A stretch of 6,483 nt of DNA from Actinomycetota bacterium (lineage in GTDB: Bacteria; Actinomycetota; Humimicrobiia; Humimicrobiales; Humimicrobiaceae), in contig JAHIPJ010000211.1 of assembly GCA_018894445.1 (NCBI GenBank), positions 1 through 6,483 of the forward strand. The letters are read 5' to 3'. Below, in pieces: positions 1 to 6,483 of this stretch; the stretch's first letter is position 1, and each line of letters opens with the position of its first letter. Under the pieces are notes generated by a model. The model did not search any database. It worked only from the letters and a program-made list of their open reading frames with translations, and was not told where the DNA came from. The position numbers and the translations under genes were made by a program.

Positions 1-934
1 CGTAACCTGTATTTTTAATTCCTGCAGCACTCTGCCTGATTAGAGATTCAACTTCTCTCTTCCGCACCGGTCTATAAATTATGCCTGCCTGACAGAATCT
101 GCAGCCCCTCCCGCAGCCCCTCATAATCTCTACTGCAAATCTGTCGTGTACAGGTTTAATATTAGGTATTATAGGATTCTGGACTATTTCAAATTTATTT
201 AAGTCTTCCACTATCGCCTTTCTTACTTTTCTACCCGGCTTGATACTTTCAATACTTCCATCAGGAAAGTAGTGAAATTTGTAAAATCCCGGAATATATA
301 TTCCATCCAGCTTGCTGATCTCTTTTAAAAACCATTCTTTATCTTTATTATTATTCCTGTAAATTTTAACTCTTTCCAGAATAGATATAATTACTTCTTC
401 ACCATCTCCGACAACAAAAAAATCCATAAATCTTGAAAGGGGCTGTGGATTTACAACTGTAGGACCACCGGCACATACCAGTGGAAATTTGTCTCTTCTG
501 TGCCTTGAGTTTATATTTATTCCACCAAGGTCCAGTATATTTAATATATTAGTATATAGAAGCTCATGCTGGACAGTAAATCCAATCAGGTCAAAGCAAT
601 CCAGAAATATTCTGTTTTCCAGTGAAAATATTTTTACGTTTTGCTCTCTAAGTTTCTTCTCAAAATCTATCCACGGAGAAAAAACCCTTTCAACTGTAAA
701 ATCTCTATGTTTGTTTACAATGTCATATAAAATCTGAAGCCCCAGATTGGACATACCAATTTCATATATATCCGGAAATACAAGAGCCATAGAAATTAAA
801 TTGTAAAAATCACTGGCTGGTTCCAGGCTTTTGCTCCTGGCCCCAACTTCATTATTTATATACCTGCCCGGCTTTTCAATGTCTTTTAAAAGTTTTTCAA
901 GCAGGTCAAAGTCCAGCTTTTTAATTTTATTCAT
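1..934 (-). CDS. B12-binding-type radical SAM protein (TIGR03960-like), N-terminal 311 residues, cut by window edge
   Basis: This reading frame is open from an ATG at 934 to the left edge, giving 311 codons and one extra base. I translated it by hand. The N-terminus carries a KPGRYINNE segment, then VFPDIYEIGMSNLGLQILY at about residues 52-70, which resembles the opening of the TIGR03960 'B12-binding domain/radical SAM' family. The [4Fe-4S]-binding cysteines follow as C274-x3-C278-x2-C281 in RGCGRGCRFCQAG, the classic radical SAM signature that reductively cleaves S-adenosylmethionine. Family members are, as I recall, about 600 residues, so the rest of the SAM barrel and the C-terminus lie outside. 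The substrate is unknown. An AGGA site nine bases upstream supports the start, and an in-frame TAA lies just above it. The gene begins 18 bp after rodA, so it is probably cotranscribed. In many Bacillota this gene follows rodA and precedes a DUF2344 gene, ribonuclease G and rplU-rpmA; that continuation is expected but not visible. Confidence 0.88.
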   Translation of the reverse strand, partial: MNKIKKLDFDLLEKLLKDIEKPGRYINNEVGARSKSLEPASDFYNLISMALVFPDIYEIGMSNLGLQILYDIVNKHRDFTVERVFSPWIDFEKKLREQNVKIFSLENRIFLDCFDLIGFTVQHELLYTNILNILDLGGININSRHRRDKFPLVCAGGPTVVNPQPLSRFMDFFVVGDGEEVIISILERVKIYRNNNKDKEWFLKEISKLDGIYIPGFYKFHYFPDGSIESIKPGRKVRKAIVEDLNKFEIVQNPIIPNIKPVHDRFAVEIMRGCGRGCRFCQAGIIYRPVRKREVESLIRQSAAGIKNTGY

Positions 935-943
935 ATTTAATTT

Positions 944-947
944 TCCT
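944..947 (-). promoter_or_regulatory. Ribosome binding site of the radical SAM gene
   Basis: AGGA on the minus strand lies nine bases before the ATG at 934, inside the 18-bp gap after the rodA stop codon. It is a modest Shine-Dalgarno match, but it is the only one near this start and it fixes the start choice. Confidence 0.6.
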
Positions 948-952
948 AAAGA

Positions 953-2152
953 TTATTTTAGCTCTTGATAAGCTATTTCATAGTCTTTTCTTACTTCTTT
1001 CCATATATAAACATTTTCTACAAGACCAATACCCAGAAACATGCTTATAAGGCTAGAACCTCCAGAACTCAAGAAAGGCAGAGGGATTCCAATTATAGGC
1101 ATTAAGCCTATGGTCATACCTATATTTATAACCACTTGCGATAGGATAATAAAACCTATTCCAGAGCTCAGAAGCATGCCAAAACTATCAGAAGAATTTG
1201 AGGCTATATAAAAACATCGCCAGACAATCACACCAAGAACCAACAATACCAGAACAGCCCCCAGGAATCCCAGTTCTTCTCCAATAACGGAAAATATAAA
1301 ATCAGTATGGTGTGCCGGGACATAACTTAGATTTGTCTGTTTTCCCAGAAAAAGGCCCTTTCCCAGAAAATCGCCGGAGCCAATTGCTAACTTTGACTGA
1401 TATAAATTATAGCCAGCACCTTCGCTTGATACATCTGGCTTTAAAAAGACAAGAATCCTATCAAGTTGATATTGCTTTATTAGCCCGGCCTTAAGAGCTA
1501 TAAAAAATCCCCCCGCTGTCAGTCCCAGTATTGACAGTAAATAAAGAAAATTAGCTCCGGATAAAAATAACAAGCCTAAGTAGGCTATAAAATACATTAA
1601 GGCAGTTCCATAATCCGGTTCCAGTAAGACCAATATTACAAATATAAGAGCTACTGTCGATGAAATGGCAACTTTTTTAAATGTAACCTGGTATACTTTT
1701 TCACCTTTCCATTTTGACATAACAGCAGCCAGAGATATCACCATAAAAACTTTTGAAAATTCCGAAGGCTGAATCGTAAAGAATTTTAAATCTATCCAGC
1801 TTTTTGATCCATGCACCTCATAACCAAAAAGAGACACAGCAGCAAGAAAAGAAATGCCTATAATAAAAATTAGCCACCAGTATCTTTGAATCTTTCTATA
1901 ATTTATAAATTGAACTGCAATACATATAACAATTCCGGCTGCCAGCCAGATTGCCTGCCTTTTAAGATAATATTGAGGGTCAGTCACTCCTCCTGGCAGA
2001 GTTTCTCTTGTTGCACTGTAAATCATTAGAACCCCGAAGGAAGAGACAGCAAGCGCCAGAAAAAATAATATAAAATCAAATCTTACCGCTCTCTTCTCTT
2101 TGTCAAGACTTTCAAAATCGCCAAAATCTTTTTTTCTTCTTCTTTTTATCAT
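953..2152 (-). CDS. rodA: RodA, SEDS-family peptidoglycan glycosyltransferase of the elongation machinery
   Basis: This 399-residue polytopic membrane protein is a normal-length SEDS (shape, elongation, division, sporulation) polymerase, which joins lipid II into glycan strands together with its class B PBP partner. A basic cytoplasmic tail (RRRKK at residues 4-8) precedes about ten membrane helices starting near residue 25. SEDS landmarks are GSKSW (115-119), QPSEFSK (128-134), LEPDYGTALM (177-186), HHTDFIFSVIGEELG (281-295) and PLPFLSSGGSS (357-367). D284 in HTDFIF (codon 1301-1303) corresponds, in my reading, to the essential aspartate of characterised RodA proteins. The position directly after mrdA argues for RodA rather than the divisional FtsW or sporulation SpoVE, although the folds are the same. 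The ATG at 2152 lies 21 bp after the mrdA stop. That gap is pure A/T apart from one G and has no Shine-Dalgarno match, so translation may depend on coupling to mrdA. Confidence 0.96.
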   Translation of the reverse strand: MIKRRRKKDFGDFESLDKEKRAVRFDFILFFLALAVSSFGVLMIYSATRETLPGGVTDPQYYLKRQAIWLAAGIVICIAVQFINYRKIQRYWWLIFIIGISFLAAVSLFGYEVHGSKSWIDLKFFTIQPSEFSKVFMVISLAAVMSKWKGEKVYQVTFKKVAISSTVALIFVILVLLEPDYGTALMYFIAYLGLLFLSGANFLYLLSILGLTAGGFFIALKAGLIKQYQLDRILVFLKPDVSSEGAGYNLYQSKLAIGSGDFLGKGLFLGKQTNLSYVPAHHTDFIFSVIGEELGFLGAVLVLLVLGVIVWRCFYIASNSSDSFGMLLSSGIGFIILSQVVINIGMTIGLMPIIGIPLPFLSSGGSSLISMFLGIGLVENVYIWKEVRKDYEIAYQELK

Positions 2153-2173
2153 TTACAATTTTATAATTATTTT

Positions 2174-4027
2174 TTAATCAATATTAAATAAATACCTGTA
2201 TATTTTTTCTACAATAGGTGCCACATTGCTTCCACCAGAACCAGCCTCCTCAAGCATTACCACTATGACATATTCAGGGCTACCCACAGGAGCATAACTT
2301 GCAAACCAGGCGTAGTCCTGTCTTCCATAGAATTCTGCAGTACCGGTTTTTGCCGCTACCGGTATTTCATCCAATGGAAAATTTCTGAAGCTATAGGCAG
2401 CAGTTCCACCAGGTCCAACTACCTGAACCAGGCCATCTTCTATGATTTCAATAAAATATTCGTTTAATTTTAAATCCTTATATTCCTCTCTTGAATTATC
2501 TGGAAACAAATTGCCTTCAGTATCCCTGATCTCTTTAACTATATAAGGGGTGTACTGTATTCCACGATTTGCCAGGATTGAAAAAGCCTGAGCCATCTGA
2601 AGGGGGGTAACAAGCAAATCTCCCTGACCTATGGCCATATTGACGGTATCCCCTGGAAACCAGACAGAATATCCTGCCTGATCTTTAAAATAATCTTTTT
2701 TCCATTCCTTATCTGAAACCAGTCCCTTATCCTCATAAGGCAGATCAATTCCGGTCAACGAGCCAAACCCAAAAATCCTTAAATATTTTTGAAGAAGTTC
2801 TTCCATATTATTATATTTCGTAAAAAGCCCGTATCCCACCTGATAGAAATAAATATCGCAGGAATTTTTAATAGCCCCTCTGATATCAAGACTTCCATGA
2901 CTTGACCAGCAACTTTTTGGAAAATCTTTCCCCAGTCCCAGCCACACCCCGGCACAATTCAACCTGCTTCTTTCACTGATTATATCTTCTGCAAGCCCTG
3001 CATAAGCCGGGACTATTTTTATTGCCGAACCTGGAGGAAAAGAAGACATAACCGCTCTATTAATTTGAGGGTAATAATTTTCCGGATCATTCAAATTATC
3101 CCAATCAGTTTGTGATATCCCACCAACAAATAATTCCGGATTAAAGGTAGGATAACTGGCCATGGCAAGCACCTGGCCATTTTGGGGGTTGAGTACCACC
3201 ACTGCTCCCCCCGGCACATTATAACACTCGTCGGTATTTTTAATCTTTTTCTGTCTTACCTCTAGTATAGACTGATAAAGAATTTTCTCTACAACTCTCT
3301 GTAAATCGATGTCAATAGTCAGGTACAAATCATTTCCGCTAATTGGACCAGTTTCTTCCAGTATGTTTACCGGTCTCCCTAAAGGATCAACTTCATATAT
3401 TATTTTACCCTTTTTACCCTTAAGCAGACTCTCATAAGTTTCTTCCAGTCCGGTAAGTCCTATCTGGTCTCCACCCTCATAACCATCTCCATATTTTTCT
3501 GACTTCAGCATGTCCTCGCTAATCTCCCCGGTATATCCCAACAGATGTGATGCCAGAACACCAAAATTATACTTTCTGAGGTAAACATCAACCACTTCCA
3601 CTCCCGGAAATTTACTGCTGTTCTCTTTAAGATATATAATAGTAGCAGTATCTATATCCTGTTTTAAAATAACTCTATCAATATAAGATACATCGCTTTT
3701 TTCTAGTTTTTCTTTTATATCCTGGTAAGACATATCCAGGCAATCACTGAGTGCCTTCATTACATTCTCGTTCTTTAAAACAATATGGGGTTCTACAGCC
3801 ACCGCAGCAACCGGAACACTACCAACTATCAGTTTCCCATTCTGGTCATAAATATTTCCCCTGGGGGCTGCCACTGTTTTTTCCCTGGTAATATTCTTAG
3901 ATGCCAATTCCGCATACAGCTCTCCACTCATTATCTGCAAAAAGTATAGCCTTAAAATAAGCACTATCAATATCATTACCAGCAGATAGAGAATTATTCT
4001 AAATCTTATTTTTATATTTGAACCCAA
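2174..4027 (-). CDS. mrdA: Penicillin-binding protein 2 (class B, elongation-specific D,D-transpeptidase)
   Basis: This 617-residue protein is a full-length monofunctional transpeptidase that crosslinks peptidoglycan during lateral growth as RodA's partner. It has a short cytoplasmic end and one membrane anchor (about residues 9-30). The class B dimerisation/pedestal domain follows, with APRGNIYD at 54-61 and the LLGYTGEIS and GLTGLEETYE regions at about 162-200. The transpeptidase domain runs from about 270 to 610. Active-site motifs are complete: SxxK as S334-A-I-K337 after FPPG, the SxN equivalent as S389-C-D391, and K560-T-G-T563. Three cysteines and a histidine (C358, C373, H377, C390) match a zinc site described in PBP2 proteins. 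The start is TTG at 4027, supported by GAGGGAG seven bases upstream; the next ATG (residue 18) would cut into the membrane anchor. The gene overlaps the end of mreD by 29 bp. No attached PASTA or glycosyltransferase domain is present, which separates it from PBP1-type enzymes. Confidence 0.97.
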   Translation of the reverse strand: MGSNIKIRFRIILYLLVMILIVLILRLYFLQIMSGELYAELASKNITREKTVAAPRGNIYDQNGKLIVGSVPVAAVAVEPHIVLKNENVMKALSDCLDMSYQDIKEKLEKSDVSYIDRVILKQDIDTATIIYLKENSSKFPGVEVVDVYLRKYNFGVLASHLLGYTGEISEDMLKSEKYGDGYEGGDQIGLTGLEETYESLLKGKKGKIIYEVDPLGRPVNILEETGPISGNDLYLTIDIDLQRVVEKILYQSILEVRQKKIKNTDECYNVPGGAVVVLNPQNGQVLAMASYPTFNPELFVGGISQTDWDNLNDPENYYPQINRAVMSSFPPGSAIKIVPAYAGLAEDIISERSRLNCAGVWLGLGKDFPKSCWSSHGSLDIRGAIKNSCDIYFYQVGYGLFTKYNNMEELLQKYLRIFGFGSLTGIDLPYEDKGLVSDKEWKKDYFKDQAGYSVWFPGDTVNMAIGQGDLLVTPLQMAQAFSILANRGIQYTPYIVKEIRDTEGNLFPDNSREEYKDLKLNEYFIEIIEDGLVQVVGPGGTAAYSFRNFPLDEIPVAAKTGTAEFYGRQDYAWFASYAPVGSPEYVIVVMLEEAGSGGSNVAPIVEKIYRYLFNID

Positions 4028-4517
4028 GTTCTATCTCCCTCTTCGTACCAGAACTTATAATAGGAAAGATAATAAACATTAAAATAATATTACAAACTGG
4101 CTTTGTTACCAGCTCTAACCCCATTCTTAATAAATTACTATCAAAATTAAATAAATAGCGGATTAAACTTACTATTAAAATATTTATTTCCGTAATCAGG
4201 AAAACAATAAAAGAATAAGTCAGGAGTTTATATCTAAATCCAGCTGTAATTAGCCTGTCTACCATAAAGGCATTCATAGAATAAATAAATGCGCTTATCC
4301 CCACAATACTACCCACCATAATGTCCAATACCATTCCGACTATAAATCCAAATAGCATACCCCAAAAAACACCGTCAAAAAGGGTGATTGCTATTATAAC
4401 TACCATAATTAAATCAAAGTCTACAGAAAATGACTTCAAGTTTTCAAAAAAAACTATTTGCAGCAGTAAACAAATTATTAGTATAAAGAAATGCAAGATT
4501 CTAAAAAAGGTTTTCAT
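3999..4517 (-). CDS. mreD: MreD, rod shape-determining integral membrane protein
   Basis: This 172-residue protein is strongly hydrophobic, with about five to six predicted membrane helices, and has the usual MreD length. MreD sits in the inner membrane with MreC and the PBP2-RodA pair and helps control their activity; its exact mechanism is unsettled. The sequence is weakly conserved, as is normal for MreD. The best family-like segment is the helix region at about residues 52-80 (MLFGFIVGMVLDIMVGSIVG), a glycine-rich stretch with an internal Asp. A short basic-to-acidic cytoplasmic tail (KREIELGFKYKNK) closes the protein. Assignment rests on this profile plus the position between mreC and mrdA. 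The ATG at 4517 is 17 bp after the mreC stop; an in-frame TAA lies just above it, so no longer form exists. No Shine-Dalgarno match is visible. The last 29 bp overlap mrdA in another frame. Confidence 0.9.
   Translation of the reverse strand: MKTFFRILHFFILIICLLLQIVFFENLKSFSVDFDLIMVVIIAITLFDGVFWGMLFGFIVGMVLDIMVGSIVGISAFIYSMNAFMVDRLITAGFRYKLLTYSFIVFLITEINILIVSLIRYLFNFDSNLLRMGLELVTKPVCNIILMFIIFPIISSGTKREIELGFKYKNKI
4035..4041 (-). promoter_or_regulatory. Ribosome binding site that fixes the TTG start of mrdA
   Basis: GAGGGAG on the minus strand ends seven bases before the TTG at 4027 and lies inside the mreD coding region. It is the main reason for choosing TTG over the internal ATG 17 codons later, which would remove part of the membrane anchor. 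Confidence 0.75.
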
Positions 4518-4534
4518 AGTTTATAGGTGGTATT

Positions 4535-5341
4535 TTATTCTTTTATCACCAGAACATACTCTATTTTTTTAAAATCAACAAAAGGTTCAATTTCAATTGC
4601 CTTATATGGATCACCCATATTTTTCGTTACCTTGCTTACCCGTCCTACCAGAATCTCACCCGGTAAATTTCCAAATTCCGATGTAATTATTATATCACCT
4701 TTAAATACCGGCTCTTCACTGGAAATATAATTCAATGTAATTTTTTTATCCTGGCTCCCCTGAATAATTCCCAGTTTTCTTGAAGATAAAATTCTTACTC
4801 CGATATTGCTCCGGGGATCATTAATAAGCCTCACGTTGCATGAATCATTTCCAGCTATTATAACCACACCTATCAACCCATTCTCATCAATGACTCCCAT
4901 CCCTTCCAGTACTCCATCGCTCCTGCCGACATTTAAAACAACTTCAGACTGCCACTTGCTTTCATAATAACCTATTACTTTTGCAGGTATAGTTGCATAA
5001 TCTTTTCTTAGTTCTATACCCAGCAGCTTCCTCAACGAATTATTTTCAACCTTTAGATTTATATTCTCACTATATCCTCTTCTTAATTCTGAATTTTCCC
5101 TCTGAAGATTTAAATACTTTTCCCTTAAATTTATATAATCTCTAATTGAATTTATAAAACGTGTTACAGGGCTAAAGAAAGAGTAAAACTTCTCCTGGAT
5201 AGGTTTGAAAAAATCAACAGTCTTAACTTTGATATTATTAATTAAGTCGGATTGCCTAAAACTTACAGTAATAACTACCAGACATAAAACAATTATTATA
5301 GCCAGAACAATAAAGTTTCTAAATCTTCTATTTAATATCAC
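4535..5341 (-). CDS. mreC: MreC, rod shape-determining bitopic membrane protein
   Basis: This 268-residue protein has the complete MreC layout: a short basic N-terminus (NRRFR), one membrane helix (about residues 10-28), a linker, a coiled coil (about 68-108, with REKYLNLQRENSEL and later leucine-rich repeats), and the extracytoplasmic beta-barrel domain from about 112 to 265. Family segments in that domain include NVGRSDGVLEGMGV, GLIGVV and NDPRSNIGV. MreC assembles outside the membrane and activates PBP2-RodA, linking it to MreB through MreD. The start is GTG at 5341. The next ATG is at residue 148, inside the beta domain, so GTG is the only usual start codon giving an intact anchor. The 35-bp gap from mreB shows no Shine-Dalgarno match, which leaves the mode of initiation unclear. 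There is no long proline-rich C-terminal tail, so this is a compact MreC. Confidence 0.95.
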   Translation of the reverse strand: MILNRRFRNFIVLAIIIVLCLVVITVSFRQSDLINNIKVKTVDFFKPIQEKFYSFFSPVTRFINSIRDYINLREKYLNLQRENSELRRGYSENINLKVENNSLRKLLGIELRKDYATIPAKVIGYYESKWQSEVVLNVGRSDGVLEGMGVIDENGLIGVVIIAGNDSCNVRLINDPRSNIGVRILSSRKLGIIQGSQDKKITLNYISSEEPVFKGDIIITSEFGNLPGEILVGRVSKVTKNMGDPYKAIEIEPFVDFKKIEYVLVIKE

Positions 5342-5376
5342 AATCAGTAAATATTATAGGTTGAATATAAAATCAG

Positions 5377-6411
5377 CTATATTGAAAACTTGAGATATTT
5401 CTTCAAAGTACTAAAATCCTCAACACACTTTCCTGCTCCGATAGCTACTGCCGCCAGTGGATCCTCAGCCAGGTAAACCGGACAATGCGTTTCCCTGCTG
5501 ATTCTTTCGGTTAATCCCTTAAGTAATGAGCCCCCTCCTGCTAAAAATATACCTCTTTCCATTATATCTGAAGAAAGTTCCGGAGGTGTAATATCCAGTA
5601 CCTCAACAATAGAATTTACAATATCATTCAATGTCTTCTCTAATGCCTTTCTTATCTGCTGGCTGGTGATAATAATTGTCTTGGGAAGTCCGGTTACCAG
5701 GTCTCTTCCGTTTATTTCCATTTTTTCCTCGTTCTCCAGAGGAAAAGCAGACCCGATTTCTATTTTTACTTTTTCAGCAGTTCTTTCACCTAAAAACAGG
5801 TTGTGTTCCTTTTTTAAATAATAGATTATAGCTTCATCCATCTCATCTCCACCAATCCGGAGTGATTTACTGACAACTATTCCCCCTAAAGATATAACTG
5901 CTACCTCAGAAGTTCCTCCTCCTATATCGATAATCATACTGCCGGTAGGTTCATCAATAGGCAGACCTGCACCTATTGCCGCAGCCAGAGGCTCCTCAAT
6001 TATATAAGCCGCCCTGGCTCCAGCCTGTTCAGTGGTTTCAATAACTGCTTTCTTTTCAACTGGAGTAATTCCTGAAGGAACACAAATAACAATTCTGGGT
6101 CTGGCAAAAGCTACATTCTTATGAACCTTTTGGATAAAATACCTGATCATTTTTTCTGTGGTTTCAAAATCTGCAATTACTCCATCCTTGAGTGGTCTAA
6201 CCACTACTATATTCTCAGGAGTTCTTCCCACCATTCTTTTGGCCTCTTTCCCTACTGCCAGTATCTTCTTTTTTTCTTTATCAATAGCCACAACAGAAGG
6301 CTCATCTAGAACTATCCCCTTACCCTTCACATATACAAGAGTATTAGCTGTTCCCAGGTCAATACCCATATCTCTGCCAATAACATTTAAGAAAAAATCA
6401 AACATCTGCAT
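5377..6411 (-). CDS. mreB: MreB, actin-like rod shape-determining protein
   Basis: This 344-residue protein is a standard-length bacterial actin that binds ATP, polymerises into antiparallel filaments on the inner membrane and orients the elongation machinery. The nucleotide-binding elements are all visible: phosphate 1 loop GIDLGTANT (residues 16-24, with D18), catalytic-loop region [13 protein letters not shown] (137-149), phosphate 2 loop [11 protein letters not shown] (160-170, with D162), and adenosine motif [11 protein letters not shown] (290-300). The N-terminal [10 protein letters not shown] could act as a membrane-binding amphipathic segment, and the hydrophobic loop near 100-112 may add to membrane contact. 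ATG at 6411 is chosen because AAGGAG lies seven bases upstream; a second ATG two codons later is possible but less well spaced. Low-GC Gram-positives often carry paralogues (mbl, mreBH). The mreCD context makes this the operon mreB, but paralogues elsewhere cannot be excluded. The stop is TAG, 35 bp before mreC. Confidence 0.97.
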   Translation of the reverse strand: MQMFDFFLNVIGRDMGIDLGTANTLVYVKGKGIVLDEPSVVAIDKEKKKILAVGKEAKRMVGRTPENIVVVRPLKDGVIADFETTEKMIRYFIQKVHKNVAFARPRIVICVPSGITPVEKKAVIETTEQAGARAAYIIEEPLAAAIGAGLPIDEPTGSMIIDIGGGTSEVAVISLGGIVVSKSLRIGGDEMDEAIIYYLKKEHNLFLGERTAEKVKIEIGSAFPLENEEKMEINGRDLVTGLPKTIIITSQQIRKALEKTLNDIVNSIVEVLDITPPELSSDIMERGIFLAGGGSLLKGLTERISRETHCPVYLAEDPLAAVAIGAGKCVEDFSTLKKYLKFSI

Positions 6412-6418
6412 CTGTCAA

Positions 6419-6424
6419 CTCCTT
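6419..6424 (-). promoter_or_regulatory. Ribosome binding site of mreB
   Basis: AAGGAG on the minus strand stands seven bases before the ATG at 6411. It is a near-ideal Shine-Dalgarno sequence and the strongest initiation signal in the window, in keeping with MreB being the abundant cytoskeletal subunit of the operon. Confidence 0.85.
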
Positions 6425-6483
6425 AATTTAACCAATAACATTAAATCCAGATCTTGTTTTTTTAAGTCATACTCTCTTATATA
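6425..6483 (-). other. Upstream flank of mreB, no complete gene
   Basis: This AT-rich 59-bp stretch precedes the mreB ribosome binding site. Two minus-strand frames contain stops. The third is open from the edge and ends in TGA at 6417-6415, just inside the mreB leader, so it could be the tail of an upstream gene, but 22 codons with no recognised motif cannot decide this. The visible C-terminal residues do not look like RadC, a common upstream neighbour. I see no convincing -35/-10 pair; the operon promoter is probably further upstream. Confidence 0.3.

Noticed and set aside
489..737. 82-codon plus-strand open frame
   Set aside because: It lies wholly inside the minus-strand radical SAM gene, has no recognisable motif, and is a shadow of the real frame.
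2126..2148. Purine runs at the 5' end of rodA as a possible frameshift site
   Set aside because: The A-runs encode a Lys/Arg-rich tail, the frame stays open to a full-length RodA, and no alternative product frame is evident.
4518..4552. Possible GGTG...CACC hairpin at the mreC-mreD junction
   Set aside because: Only four base pairs with a long A/T-rich loop; too weak for a terminator or a translational switch.
4321..4730. Two plus-strand open frames over mreC and mreD
   Set aside because: They are antisense to well-supported genes, with composition typical of reversed membrane-protein codons; no start signal or domain supports them.
6413..6418. TTGACA, a perfect -35 hexamer, just before mreB
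   Set aside because: It falls between the mreB Shine-Dalgarno and the ATG; a matching -10 would have to lie inside mreB and none is seen at the right distance.
1..6483. Mobile element, CRISPR array, tRNA/rRNA or defence system
   Set aside because: I saw no repeat arrays, inverted terminal repeats, transposase motifs or RNA gene structure; the window is fully used by conserved cell-wall genes and one radical SAM gene.

Overview
The window holds one compact co-directional cluster, read entirely on the minus strand: mreB, mreC, mreD, mrdA (PBP2), rodA, and then the first half of a B12-binding-type radical SAM gene that runs off the left edge. This is the cell-elongation (Rod complex) operon of a rod-shaped bacterium. 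The low G+C content, the preference for AGA and ATA codons, and the rodA-to-radical-SAM junction (a neighbourhood I know from Bacillota, including Clostridia and Halanaerobiales relatives) suggest an anaerobic low-GC Bacillota-type organism. That placement is inference.

Layout from right to left in transcription order. Positions 6483-6412 are a short 5' flank with no complete gene. mreB (6411-5377) has a strong Shine-Dalgarno site. A 35-bp gap leads to mreC (5341-4535, GTG start) and a 17-bp gap to mreD (4517-3999). mreD overlaps mrdA by 29 bp (4027-2174, TTG start, good Shine-Dalgarno). A 21-bp gap leads to rodA (2152-953) and an 18-bp gap to the radical SAM gene (934 to beyond 1). No terminator-like hairpin or intergenic space above 35 bp is visible, so one polycistronic transcript is likely. 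No stretch above 300 bases lacks a gene.

How the genes work together: MreB filaments on the inner membrane orient the machine. MreC and MreD form the transmembrane and extracytoplasmic regulatory part. RodA polymerises glycan strands from lipid II and PBP2 crosslinks them, giving lateral wall growth. All five proteins look intact, with catalytic motifs present. The radical SAM protein has no established role in this process; its link is positional.

The cluster is mostly conventional and I do not see a new system. The points most worth a second look are a probable Cys3-His zinc site beside the PBP2 active site, a DxHxxG-like motif with Tyr in place of His in the radical SAM protein, and an uneven pattern of translation-start signals across the operon.
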